Origin: Stenotrophomonas sp. ASS1
GTDB taxonomy: Bacteria; Pseudomonadota; Gammaproteobacteria; Xanthomonadales; Xanthomonadaceae
Reading direction: 5' to 3'
Length of the DNA stretch: 64,000 nucleotides
Assembly (NCBI RefSeq): GCF_004346925.1
Contig: NZ_CP031167.1
Coordinates: 3,554,001 to 3,618,000, forward strand
Part shown: piece after piece, positions 34,737-43,176 of the stretch
How the letters are laid out: each line of letters begins with the position of its first letter
Numbering within the stretch: the stretch's first letter is position 1
Notes under the pieces: generated by a model
What the model was told of the DNA's origin: nothing
The model's database searches: none
What the model saw: the letters and a program-made list of their open reading frames with translations, nothing else
Program-made: the position numbers and the translations under genes

Positions 34737-35094
34737 GGTCCAGCTCCTGGATCAGTTTCTTCAGTTCGGCGATGTCCTGCGCACTCAACTGGCCCCGTTC
34801 GCTGAAGTGCGCAACCAGCGGCGCAACGCGCCCTTCGAAGACACGACCAATGAAGTCCTGGCTCTGCGCCTCCACCCAGGCCTGCCGCTGCAGCAGCGGC
34901 CGGTACAGGTAGCGCCGGCCATCGCGCTCGGCAGTAATCGCGCCCTTGGTCAGCAGGCGGTTGAGCAGGGTCTTGATGGTCGGCTCGGCCCAGTCGCGGT
35001 GGGCCAGTGCGGCGACCACGTCATCAGCGCTACGCGGTGCCTGCTGCCATAGCACCTCCATCACAACGGCTTCGGCTTCGCTGATCGGGGTCAT
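34729..35094 (-). CDS. BlaI/MecI-family transcriptional repressor
   Basis: A 121-residue winged-helix repressor: MTPISEAEAVVMEVLWQQAP, then SADDVVAALAHRDWAEPTIKTLLNRLLTKG (recognition helix) and DGRRYLYRP (wing) are typical BlaI features, followed by a dimerisation helix bundle. It should repress its own operon through the dyad at 35120 and be relieved by the M56 protease. S. maltophilia L1/L2 beta-lactamases are controlled by AmpR, so the signal and regulon of this pair are open. It is divergent from the flavin reductase gene, which may share the operator. Confidence 0.92.
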   Translation of the reverse strand: MTPISEAEAVVMEVLWQQAPRSADDVVAALAHRDWAEPTIKTLLNRLLTKGAITAERDGRRYLYRPLLQRQAWVEAQSQDFIGRVFEGRVAPLVAHFSERGQLSAQDIAELKKLIQELDHD

Positions 35095-35119
35095 GGTTTA
35101 CATCCGTAATCGACGACCT

Positions 35120-35135
35120 GATTACGCGCGTAATC
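35120..35135. promoter_or_regulatory. Palindromic operator for the BlaI-type repressor
   Basis: GATTACGCGCGTAATC is a perfect 16-bp palindrome 25 bases upstream of the repressor start. A further half site GTAATCG lies at 35106-35112, making a second spaced dyad with GATTAC. Position and shape fit autoregulation by the BlaI-family protein and possible control of the divergent flavin reductase gene. Confidence 0.7.
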
Positions 35136-35212
35136 GAATCGTCTGTCAAGCCCCTCGACTCCAGGTTCATCCCGGCTGCGCCAGCATCGATTCCTCCCGC
35201 CCCAGGCCCCGG

Positions 35213-35770
35213 ATGAAAGCGCTGCCCAAGAAGGAATTCCCGGTCGAGCAGGCCCGCCGCTTCCTCGAACCCGGGCCGGTCGTGCTGGTCAGCACCGCCT
35301 GGCGCGGCCAGCGCAACCTGATGACGATGGGCTGGCACATGGTGATGGGCTTCTCGCCTTCGCTGGTCGCCACCTACCTGTGGGACGCAAACCACAGCCA
35401 TGCGCTGGCGCGTGGCAGCGGCGAGTGCGTGATCAATGTGCCGGGTGTGGAACTGCTCGATACCGTGGTGGACATCGGCAACTGCAGCGGCCGCGAGGTC
35501 GACAAGTTCGCCCGTTTCGAGCTTGATGCGCTGCCCGCGCGCGAGGTCGGCGCGCCGCTGGTCGGCCAATGCCATTCGTGCTTCGAATGCCGCTTGTACG
35601 ACGACAGCCAGGTGGCGTCGAACAACCTGTTCATCTGGGAAATCGTACGCGCCCATGTTGCGCCCCGGCCGAAACTACCGCGCACGATGCATTACCGGGG
35701 CGATGGGCAGTTCATGGTGTCTGGCGCCGAAGTCTCCCGTCGACGGCGGTTCAAGCCCGACATGCTGTAA
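35213..35770 (+). CDS. Flavin reductase family (FMN-binding split barrel) protein
   Basis: A 185-residue flavin-binding protein: PVVLVSTAWRGQRNLMTMGWHM is the FMN-binding start of the flavin-reductase-like split barrel, and ECVINVPGVELLDTVVDIGNCSG and SNNLFIWEIVRAHV complete the fold. Such proteins reduce FMN/FAD with NAD(P)H or act as small oxidoreductases. ATG 35213 is selected from the longer open frame because the family similarity begins there; the upstream Shine-Dalgarno is weak. Cysteines HSCFEC may be redox relevant. It lies divergent from the BlaI operon. Confidence 0.85.
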   Translation: MKALPKKEFPVEQARRFLEPGPVVLVSTAWRGQRNLMTMGWHMVMGFSPSLVATYLWDANHSHALARGSGECVINVPGVELLDTVVDIGNCSGREVDKFARFELDALPAREVGAPLVGQCHSCFECRLYDDSQVASNNLFIWEIVRAHVAPRPKLPRTMHYRGDGQFMVSGAEVSRRRRFKPDML

Positions 35771-35804
35771 TGCCCGCACTCCCCCACACGCAGGACCGCC
35801 GCGC

Positions 35805-37757
35805 ATGACCGAACACCTCACCGACCTGGACGCCGCCGTCGACTGGTTGTTTGCGCGCGTGGACGGGCCGCTGCGGATCGGGGCACCGCTGGCACTGGGC
35901 AAGCCGCATCGGCTGCTCAATGCCCTTTACGCACGCGTCGAGCACGATCCGTCGCGGCCACTGCAGCTGTATACCGCGCTGTCGCTGAACCCGCCGAAGG
36001 CGCGCGGCAACGGCCTGGAAGCGCGCTTCATGGCGCCGTTCGCGCAGCGCCATTTCGGCGACGATTTCCCGCGCCTGGCCTATGCCGATGCGATCGCGCG
36101 CGACGCGTTGCCGGCACATGTGCAGGTGGAAGAGTTCTACATGCAGTCCGGCGCCCTGCTCGGCTCGCGGCAGGCGCAGTCCAGCTATACCAGCCTGAAC
36201 TACACCCACGCCGCCGATGCGGTGGCGCAGCGCGCGCCGCAGGTTATCGTGCAGAAGGTGGCGATGCGGCCGAACGACCGCCGGCTCTCGCTGTCGTGCA
36301 ACAACGACATCACCCAGGACACGCTGGATGCGATGACCGCTCGCGGGCTGCCTCGCCCGCTGCTGATCGCCGAGATCGATCCGCAGCTACCCTACCTGGG
36401 TGGCTCGGCCACGGTCGATGTGTCGTTCTTCGATCTGGTGATCACCCCGCCACCACCGTACCCGGCGTTGTTCGGCCTGCCGCGGCAGCCGGTCGGCGAT
36501 GCCGACTACGCGATCGGCCTGTATGCCAGCACGCTGGTGCGCGACGGTGGCACCCTGCAGATCGGCATCGGCACGCTGGCCGACGCGCTCAGCCATGCGC
36601 TGGTGCTGCGCCACACCGACAACGCGCGCTACCGCCGTGTACTGCACGCGCTGGATCCGCAGCTGGTCAGCCATCCGCTGGTGCAGGAGATCGGCGGCGT
36701 CGACCCGTTCGAAGTGGGCCTGTACGGCTGCAGCGAAATGCTCAACGAGGGCTTCCGCCGGCTGGTACAGACCGGCGTGATCAAGCGCAAGGTGCACGAT
36801 GACCTGGCGCTGATGCAACGCATCGAGAACGGCAGCACGCTGTCCATCGACCACGCCACCCTGGCTGCCGAGGGCGAGTATCTGCATGGCGCCTTCTACC
36901 TGGGCTCGCCGGAGTTCTACGAGTGGTTGCGCACGCTGCCGGAAGACGAATGCCGTGCGATCGGCATGCGCCGCATCAGCGAGATCAACCAGCTGTACGG
37001 TGGCAACGAGACACTGGAACGCCTGCAACGCCGCCACGCGCGCTTCTTCAACTCCTGCATGATGGCCACCGCGCTGGGCGCGGCGGTGTCGGATGCGCTG
37101 GATGATGGACGTGTGGTGTCCGGCGTGGGTGGTCAGTACAACTTCGTGGCGATGGCACATGCGCTGCCGGAAGCGCGCAGCGTGCTGATGTTCCGCGCCG
37201 CGCGCGATGACAAGGGCCAGCGCGAATCCAACGTGCGCTGGAACTACGGGCACACCACCATCCCACGCCACCTGCGCGACATCTACCTCAACGAATACGG
37301 CATCGCCGACCTGCGCGGCCTGACCGACGAGGACTGCGTGCATGCGATGACCGCAATCACCGAGGCCCCGTTCCAGGGCGGCCTGCTGCAGCAGGCACAC
37401 GCCTCGCGCAAGCTGCTGGCGGCCACGCAACCGGATCCGGAGCGCCAGCAGCGCAACACGCCGCAGGCACTGTCCGCGGCACTGGCACCGTTCCGCGTCG
37501 ATGGCAGCCTGCCCGACTATCCGTTGGGCAGCGACTTCAACGAGATCGAGCAGGTGCTGGTGAAAGCGCTGGGCTGGCTGAAGGCCAACACGCAGACCCG
37601 CGGCGAGAAACTGCGTACCGTCTGGGCAGCGCTGCGGCAACCGGCTGGCGACGGCGATGCGGTGTACCTGCAGCGCATGGGCCTGCAGGCACCGAAGGAT
37701 TTCGCCGAACGCCTGGACGCGCGACTGCTGCGCCTCGCACTGGCACGCACCGCCTGA
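35805..37757 (+). CDS. Acetyl-CoA hydrolase/CoA-transferase family protein
   Basis: A 650-residue protein of the acetyl-CoA hydrolase/transferase superfamily (4-hydroxybutyrate CoA-transferase-like). The CoA-binding GGTLQIGIGTLADALSHAL and the region with the candidate catalytic Glu, VGLYGCSEMLNEGF (about residue 310), are seen, as is VSGVGGQYNFVAMAHALPEA. It is longer than the usual 430-500 residues, with an extra N-terminal and a 60-residue C-terminal part. It would move CoA between acetyl and other acyl groups or hydrolyse acyl-CoA; the acyl acceptor is unknown. ATG 35805 lies 34 bases after the flavin reductase stop, so the two may be cotranscribed. A 64-bp perfect palindrome begins at the base after its stop codon. 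Confidence 0.85.
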   Translation: MTEHLTDLDAAVDWLFARVDGPLRIGAPLALGKPHRLLNALYARVEHDPSRPLQLYTALSLNPPKARGNGLEARFMAPFAQRHFGDDFPRLAYADAIARDALPAHVQVEEFYMQSGALLGSRQAQSSYTSLNYTHAADAVAQRAPQVIVQKVAMRPNDRRLSLSCNNDITQDTLDAMTARGLPRPLLIAEIDPQLPYLGGSATVDVSFFDLVITPPPPYPALFGLPRQPVGDADYAIGLYASTLVRDGGTLQIGIGTLADALSHALVLRHTDNARYRRVLHALDPQLVSHPLVQEIGGVDPFEVGLYGCSEMLNEGFRRLVQTGVIKRKVHDDLALMQRIENGSTLSIDHATLAAEGEYLHGAFYLGSPEFYEWLRTLPEDECRAIGMRRISEINQLYGGNETLERLQRRHARFFNSCMMATALGAAVSDALDDGRVVSGVGGQYNFVAMAHALPEARSVLMFRAARDDKGQRESNVRWNYGHTTIPRHLRDIYLNEYGIADLRGLTDEDCVHAMTAITEAPFQGGLLQQAHASRKLLAATQPDPERQQRNTPQALSAALAPFRVDGSLPDYPLGSDFNEIEQVLVKALGWLKANTQTRGEKLRTVWAALRQPAGDGDAVYLQRMGLQAPKDFAERLDARLLRLALARTA

Positions 37758-37821
37758 AAAAGGGGACGGAGGGGATTAAGTCGTTTGTGCACAAACGACT
37801 TAATCCCCTCCGTCCCCTTTT
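37758..37821. repeat. Perfect 64-bp palindrome at a convergent gene junction
   Basis: AAAAGGGGACGGAGGGG, ATTAAGTCGTTTGTG and the exact reverse complement, with no spacer at the centre. It starts right after the CoA-transferase stop and faces the tkt end. With A and T runs at its two ends it can act as a bidirectional intrinsic terminator. Confidence 0.9.
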
Positions 37822-37835
37822 CTCTCGAGCAAAGA

Positions 37836-37859
37836 AAAGGCCGGCGTGCGCCGGCCTTT
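37836..37859 (-). terminator. Terminator of tkt
   Basis: AAAGGCCGGCG-TG-CGCCGGCCTTT, an 11-bp stem 23 bases beyond the tkt stop. In the minus direction it runs into CTTTTCTTTG, a U-rich tract. Confidence 0.8.
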
Positions 37860-37882
37860 CCCTTCCTGCTTCCCGAGGCTGC

Positions 37883-39880
37883 TTACAGCGCCTTGGCCGC
37901 TTCCACCACGTGGGCGGTGGTGATGCCGAAGTGCTTGTACAGCTGGTCGGCGGGGGCCGAGGCACCGAAGGTGTCGATACCGATCACCGCACCGTCCAGG
38001 CCGACGAACTGGCGCCAGAAACCGGTGACACCGGCTTCCACCGCAACGCGCTTGCGCACGGCGTTCGGCAGTACCGATTCACGGTAGGCCGCATCCTGGC
38101 GCAGGAACACGTCGGTGGACGGCATCGAGACCACGCGGGTCTTGAGGCCAGCCGCGTCCAGCTGGGCCTTGGCTTCGGTCGCCAGCGAAACTTCCGAACC
38201 GGTGGCGATCAGGATCACGTCCGGGGTACCGGCGGCATCGGCCAGCACGTAGCCACCGCGCTCGATCTGGGCGATCTGCTCGGCGCTGCGCGGCTGGTGC
38301 GGCAGGTTCTGGCGGCTGAACACCAGGCAGCTCGGGCCGTCCTGGCGGGTGATCGCAGCCTTCCAGCTCACCGCCGACTCGACCGCATCGCACGGACGCC
38401 ACACGTCGTTGTTCGGGATGTAGCGCAGCGAGGCCAGGTGCTCCACCGGCTGGTGGGTCGGGCCGTCTTCGCCCAGGCCGATCGAGTCGTGGGTGTAGAC
38501 GTGGATGGCGTGCGCCGGAATCAGTGCGCTCATGCGCACGCCGTTGCGGGCGTAGTCGCTGAACACCAGGAAGGTGGCGTCGAACGGAATGAAGCCGCCG
38601 TGCAGGGCCAGGCCGTTGGCAATGGCGGTCATGCCGAACTCGCGCACGCCGTAGTACACGTAGTTGGCGTTGGCGTCGTCGCTGGCAACCGACTTGCTGC
38701 CCTTCCACAGGGTCAGGTTGGAGTGCGCCAGGTCGGCCGAGCCACCGACGATTTCCGGCAGCAGCGGGGCGTAGGCTTCGATGGCCAGCTGCGAGGCCTT
38801 GCGCGAAGCGATCGTCGGGCCTTCAGCGGCCACCTGGGCGATGTAGGCATCGGCCTTGGCAACGAAGTCGGCCGGCAGCTCGCCGTGCGAACGGCGGGTC
38901 AGCTCGGACGCTTCAGCCGGGTACTGGCTGGCGTACTTGTCGAACAGCTGTTCCCACTCGGCCTGGCGCAGGGTGCCAGCGCCATTGGCGCGCCAGCCGT
39001 CGTAGATCGCCTGCGGGATCTCGAACGGACCGTATTCCCAGCCCAGCTGCTTGCGGGTGGCTTCCAGCTCGTCCTTGCCCAGCGGAGCGCCGTGGCTGGA
39101 TTCCTTGCCCGCCTTGTTCGGCGAACCGAAACCAATGGTGGTGCGGCAGCAGATCAGGGTCGGCTTGTCGCTCTGCGACAGCGCGGCCTCGATGCCGGCC
39201 TTGATGCTTTCCGGATCGTGGCCATCGACATCGCGGACCACGTTCCAGCCATAGGCCTCGAAACGCTCCGGGGTATTGTCGGTGAACCAGCCCTCGACGT
39301 TGCCGTCGATGGAGATGTGGTTGTTGTCCCAGAAGCAGACCAGCTTGTGCAGGCCCCAGGTACCGGCCAGCGAAGCGGCTTCATGCGACACGCCTTCCAT
39401 CAGGCAGCCATCGCCCATGAACACCCAGGTGCGGTGGTCGACCACTTCCAGTTCCGGGCGGTTGAAGCGCTGTGCCAGCAGCTTCTCGGCCAGGGCGAAG
39501 CCCACGGCATTGGCGAAACCCTGGCCCAGCGGGCCGGTGGTGGTTTCCACGCCCGGGGTCTCGTGGCGTTCCGGGTGGCCGGCGGTGTGGCTGCCCAGCT
39601 GGCGGAACAGCTTCAGCTGCTCGATCGGCAGGTCGTAACCGCTCAGGTGCAGCAGCGCGTACTGCAGCATCGAACCGTGGCCGTTGGACAGCACGAAACG
39701 GTCGCGGTTGAACCAGTGCGGATTGCTCGGGTTATGGCGGAGATAGTCGTTCCAGAGGACTTCGGCGATGTCGGCCATGCCCATGGGCATGCCGGGGTGG
39801 CCGGACTTTGCGGTTTCAACCGCATCGGCGGCAAGGAAGCGGATGGCGTTGGCCAACTGGCGACGGGTAGGCTGCGTCAT
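37883..39880 (-). CDS. tkt: Transketolase
   Basis: A 665-residue thiamine-diphosphate enzyme that moves two-carbon units in the pentose phosphate pathway. It carries [16 protein letters not shown] at the N-terminus, the ThDP motif [18 protein letters not shown]...NN (about 155-190) and the pyrimidine-domain [17 protein letters not shown] with [22 protein letters not shown] 39880 is the start with family similarity; the frame upstream is proline/arginine junk. It lies near gap, pgk and fba, an arrangement that recalls cbbTGKA clusters. Confidence 0.96.
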   Translation of the reverse strand: MTQPTRRQLANAIRFLAADAVETAKSGHPGMPMGMADIAEVLWNDYLRHNPSNPHWFNRDRFVLSNGHGSMLQYALLHLSGYDLPIEQLKLFRQLGSHTAGHPERHETPGVETTTGPLGQGFANAVGFALAEKLLAQRFNRPELEVVDHRTWVFMGDGCLMEGVSHEAASLAGTWGLHKLVCFWDNNHISIDGNVEGWFTDNTPERFEAYGWNVVRDVDGHDPESIKAGIEAALSQSDKPTLICCRTTIGFGSPNKAGKESSHGAPLGKDELEATRKQLGWEYGPFEIPQAIYDGWRANGAGTLRQAEWEQLFDKYASQYPAEASELTRRSHGELPADFVAKADAYIAQVAAEGPTIASRKASQLAIEAYAPLLPEIVGGSADLAHSNLTLWKGSKSVASDDANANYVYYGVREFGMTAIANGLALHGGFIPFDATFLVFSDYARNGVRMSALIPAHAIHVYTHDSIGLGEDGPTHQPVEHLASLRYIPNNDVWRPCDAVESAVSWKAAITRQDGPSCLVFSRQNLPHQPRSAEQIAQIERGGYVLADAAGTPDVILIATGSEVSLATEAKAQLDAAGLKTRVVSMPSTDVFLRQDAAYRESVLPNAVRKRVAVEAGVTGFWRQFVGLDGAVIGIDTFGASAPADQLYKHFGITTAHVVEAAKAL

Positions 39881-39964
39881 GGTTCTGTCGGAATCGGGAG
39901 GCGGCCGCGGACGTGCGGGCGGCCTATTGTCCCATAGTCGCCGGGCAGGGGGTCGGTTCACCTT

Positions 39965-40067
39965 GCCGGGTCGTGCCGGTCGCCGGCCGGCAACGTCGTC
40001 ATCTCCGCCGGATTCCGCATGTGAAACGGGGTCGGAGCCCTTTCCCTGCGGAAAGGAATCCGACCCC
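39965..40067. repeat. REP-like hairpin and GGGGTC hairpin
   Basis: GTGCCGGTCGCCGGCCGGCA (39973-39992) is an SMAG-type stem. GGGGTCGGAGCCCTTTCC with its near-inverse GGAAAGGAATCCGACCCC (40028-40067) belongs to the GGGTCxGA family. Both lie between tkt and the DAACS gene. Confidence 0.65.
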
Positions 40068-40095
40068 GATCAGGTCGCCAGCAGTGGCCCCGGTC

Positions 40096-41415
40096 TCAGT
40101 CCTGCTGCGGGCCCAGCGCCGGGCCATCGTGCGACTCACCCTTGGCCACCAGGGTGGTAAGGGCCAGGTCGCCGGTCACGTTCAGCGCGGTACGGCACAT
40201 GTCCAGGAAGTGGTTCACGCCCAGGATCAGGCCGATGCCCAGCGGGTTCACGCCCACCATCGCGCAGATCATCGCCACCACCGGCAGCGAGCCTGACGGC
40301 ACGCCGGCCGTGCCGATGCCACCGAGGATGCAGACCGCCATCACCATGATCTGCTGGCCGATGCTCAGGTCCACGCCGAAGAACTGGGCCAGGAAGATCA
40401 CCGTCACGCCCTCGAACAGCGCGGTGCCGTTCTGGTTGGCGGTGGCGCCCACGGTCAGCACGAAGCGCGACACGCGCTGCGGCAGGCCCATCTGGTCGGC
40501 CACGCGCAGCGCGGTCGGCAGGGTGGCGTTGCTGGAGGCGGTGGAGAACGCCATCACCGTCGCTTCCTGGGTATCGCGGAAGAACGACAGCGGCGAACGA
40601 CCGGACAGCCATACGGCCGTACCGTAACTCACCACCATGTGCAGGCCGAGTGCCAACACCACCACGCCCACGTAGGCACCGAGGCGGATGATCAGCTCGA
40701 AGCCGAACAGCGCGGCCAAGTTGAACATGAAGCAGGCCACCGCATACGGGGCCAGGCGGATGACCAGGTTGATCAGGGTCATCGAGATTTCGAACACGCC
40801 TTCAATGGCGCGGCGCAGCGGCGCGACCTTCTCATCGTCGGTCAGCACCATGCCGATGCCGAACATCAGCGCGAAGAACATCAGCGACAGGATCGCGCCG
40901 TTGTCGGACGCGGCCTGCAGCACGTTGCTCGGCACGATCGACAGCAGCATGTCCATGCCCTTCGGCGTGCCGTGGATGCCCGCGACAATCTCCTTGCTGC
41001 GCTCGGCGTTCTCCGACAGCATCATCGCAGCGACCTGCGGGTCGACACCGACACCCGGCTTGAGCAGGTTCACCAGCACCAGCCCGATGCCCACGGCAAT
41101 GCCGGACAGCAGCACGGTATAGGCCAGGGTCTTCCAGCCGATGCGGCCTAGGGCGCGGATGTCGCCCATCTCCGACACACCCATGATCAGCGCCGAGAAG
41201 ATCAGCGGCACGATCAGCATGAAGATCAGGTTGAGGAACAGGCCCGACGCCGGGGTGGTGATGTAGTCCATTACCCACTTGGCACCGGCCTGCAGACCAT
41301 CGACGCTGCCGCCCAGGGCGTGCACGATCAGTCCCAGGATCAGGCCGATCGCAAAGCCGATGCCCATCTTCCAATGCAGGGGCAACTTCTTCTTGTCGGC
41401 AGCAGCTGCTGTCAT
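40096..41415 (-). CDS. Dicarboxylate/amino-acid:cation symporter (DAACS family)
   Basis: A 439-residue inner-membrane transporter of the GltP/DctA/SstT fold. It has the serine-rich hairpin FSTASSNATLPTALRVA (HP1), GATANQNGTALFEGV (the NMDGT-like TM7 motif, here NQNGT) and GVPSGSLPVVAM (HP2). It imports glutamate, aspartate or C4-dicarboxylates with Na+ or H+. The NQNGT variant instead of NMDGT fits a neutral or acidic amino-acid carrier less studied than GltP. The start ATG 41415 gives a short cytoplasmic Lys-rich tail. It is monocistronic or read with the bat operon upstream (57-bp gap). Confidence 0.92.
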   Translation of the reverse strand: MTAAAADKKKLPLHWKMGIGFAIGLILGLIVHALGGSVDGLQAGAKWVMDYITTPASGLFLNLIFMLIVPLIFSALIMGVSEMGDIRALGRIGWKTLAYTVLLSGIAVGIGLVLVNLLKPGVGVDPQVAAMMLSENAERSKEIVAGIHGTPKGMDMLLSIVPSNVLQAASDNGAILSLMFFALMFGIGMVLTDDEKVAPLRRAIEGVFEISMTLINLVIRLAPYAVACFMFNLAALFGFELIIRLGAYVGVVVLALGLHMVVSYGTAVWLSGRSPLSFFRDTQEATVMAFSTASSNATLPTALRVADQMGLPQRVSRFVLTVGATANQNGTALFEGVTVIFLAQFFGVDLSIGQQIMVMAVCILGGIGTAGVPSGSLPVVAMICAMVGVNPLGIGLILGVNHFLDMCRTALNVTGDLALTTLVAKGESHDGPALGPQQD

Positions 41416-41472
41416 GCGCGGGTTTCCTCGAAAAATGAATGCACTCTAACAAAGCGCGCAAGCGGCGCCGGT

Positions 41473-43176
41473 TCAGGTTCGCCGCGTTGGATACAGCGGC
41501 GCCAGGCCAGTGTCAGCGGCGCCGGTAGCCGCCGACCAGTGCGGTCCGTCACGGAAGAGCTCGCGCAGACGCGCGCGCAGCGAGGCCAGGTCGCCCTGCC
41601 CGCCCCATCGGGCCTGTTGCAGCTCCTGCAGCACCTGGCGCTGGGCCGGGTCATCGAGCCGCGTGATCACCTGCTCGATACGTTCGACACCGGCCATCGC
41701 ACACAGCTGCGCTTCCACCTGATCAAACCCTTCACCATCCAGCGCGCGGCGCAGTTCGGCCACGCCGGCACGTCCAGTCGCCACAGCCGGCACAGCGCCC
41801 TTGGCCGCCACGCGCGGGCGACGGCCTCGCTGCCAGCCCCACAACAGCGTCAGCAGCCACAGCAACGCCAGGCCGATGGCGGCGCCCATCCACGGCCATG
41901 GCCGCTCGGACAAACCACTGGCGCGCGGATCGGTCGCCGCGATACGGCTGTCCTGGCCATCGCCACCCGGCAGCACCGCATCGGTGTCGATCGGCGGCAG
42001 CGGTGCAGGTGACGCACTGCCTCCCCCGTTACCGGCCACCACGGCCAGCGTCAGGTCCGGCAGCTTCGCTTCCTGTGCCTTGCCATTGCGCACGTCCCAC
42101 CACGGCAGGCGCGGCCCCGGCACCACCAGCGAACCTGGCTGGCGCGGCACGATCGAATAGCGGCGGGTGATCTTCAGCCGCGGCGTACTGCCATTGAAGG
42201 TCTCTTCGTACTGCGCAGGTTCGGCGAACACCTGCGCGGCGTTGCCGACGTCGGGCACCGGCAGATCGGTGAACTGCGCGCGGGTGGCGCCTTCGGCAAT
42301 CGCCTCCACCACCACGTTGGCCGCCTCGCCGGTACGGGCGCTGGTCGGTGCACTGGTGTAGCGCAACTGCAGGCCCTGCAGCGGCAGCCATGGCTGCGGC
42401 GCCTGTGCCGGTTGCGCCTGCACCTGCAACGTGCGATCGGCGCCAGTGGCATTCATGCGCCCGTCGCCGCCGCCGAAGAAATCGTCGAAGAAGCCACCGG
42501 CACTGCGCCCGCTGAAGCGCGCACCGGCCAGCCGAAGTGCACCGCTGCGCTCGGGGATCAGCAGGAAGCGGCGCTCGACCACGTTGTAGCGGCGGCCGTT
42601 GACCTGTCGCACATCGGTGCGGTCATCGCCCACCCGCTGCAACGACGCGCCGGCCGGTGTATCCAGCACCAGTTCGCCGGAGGCCAGCTGCGAAGCGAAA
42701 TACAACCGCACCACCACGCCTACGCTCTGCTGCACATACGGTGTCTCGTCATCGACAGCGGTTTCGATGAACGCCACCGCATTGCTGTCGGGACCGGCCA
42801 CGGCAGCGGCATCCACCTGCAGGGTCAACGGTGCGGTACGTACGCTGCCCACCTGCAGGCCCGGCACCACCAGTGCACCGCTACGCCGTGGCGTGAGTGC
42901 CACGCCATACAGATTGCGCTGCTGCATGCTGCCGTTGCTCCACGCTACCTGGCGGCTGCTGGTCTGCCCGCTGAGGTCGAAGTCGGTGCGCAACGGTGTG
43001 AAGTCAGGGGCGCCCTGGTCGCTCTCGACGTTGAGCGTGACCGTGTCGCCCATCGCGATGCGGTCGCGGTCCAGCCACGCACGCGGCTGCGCCCAGGCCA
43101 GCAGCGGCAGCCACAGCAGCAGCGCCGCCAGTACCTGTCGGGGCCAGTGCCCGTGCATGTTGATCGCCCGCGTCAT
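41473..43176 (-). CDS. batD: BatD-family membrane protein (aerotolerance operon)
   Basis: A 567-residue protein with a signal peptide (cleavage near LAWA), several immunoglobulin-like periplasmic beta domains (ARAWLDRDRIAMGDTVTLNVE to about residue 400), a transmembrane helix (WPWMGAAIGLALLWLLTLLWG) and a cytoplasmic helical tail. This matches BatD (BatD/oxygen-tolerance family). Its ATG overlaps the batB stop (ATGA). It is the last gene of moxR - DUF58 - DUF4381 - batA - batB - batD. Bat proteins are linked to stress tolerance and envelope integrity in other bacteria; the molecular role is unresolved. Confidence 0.87.
   Translation of the reverse strand: MTRAINMHGHWPRQVLAALLLWLPLLAWAQPRAWLDRDRIAMGDTVTLNVESDQGAPDFTPLRTDFDLSGQTSSRQVAWSNGSMQQRNLYGVALTPRRSGALVVPGLQVGSVRTAPLTLQVDAAAVAGPDSNAVAFIETAVDDETPYVQQSVGVVVRLYFASQLASGELVLDTPAGASLQRVGDDRTDVRQVNGRRYNVVERRFLLIPERSGALRLAGARFSGRSAGGFFDDFFGGGDGRMNATGADRTLQVQAQPAQAPQPWLPLQGLQLRYTSAPTSARTGEAANVVVEAIAEGATRAQFTDLPVPDVGNAAQVFAEPAQYEETFNGSTPRLKITRRYSIVPRQPGSLVVPGPRLPWWDVRNGKAQEAKLPDLTLAVVAGNGGGSASPAPLPPIDTDAVLPGGDGQDSRIAATDPRASGLSERPWPWMGAAIGLALLWLLTLLWGWQRGRRPRVAAKGAVPAVATGRAGVAELRRALDGEGFDQVEAQLCAMAGVERIEQVITRLDDPAQRQVLQELQQARWGGQGDLASLRARLRELFRDGPHWSAATGAADTGLAPLYPTRRT

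Noticed and set aside
37787..39937. Long plus-strand frame opposite tkt
   Set aside because: Shadow of transketolase; the minus-strand protein carries all transketolase motifs.
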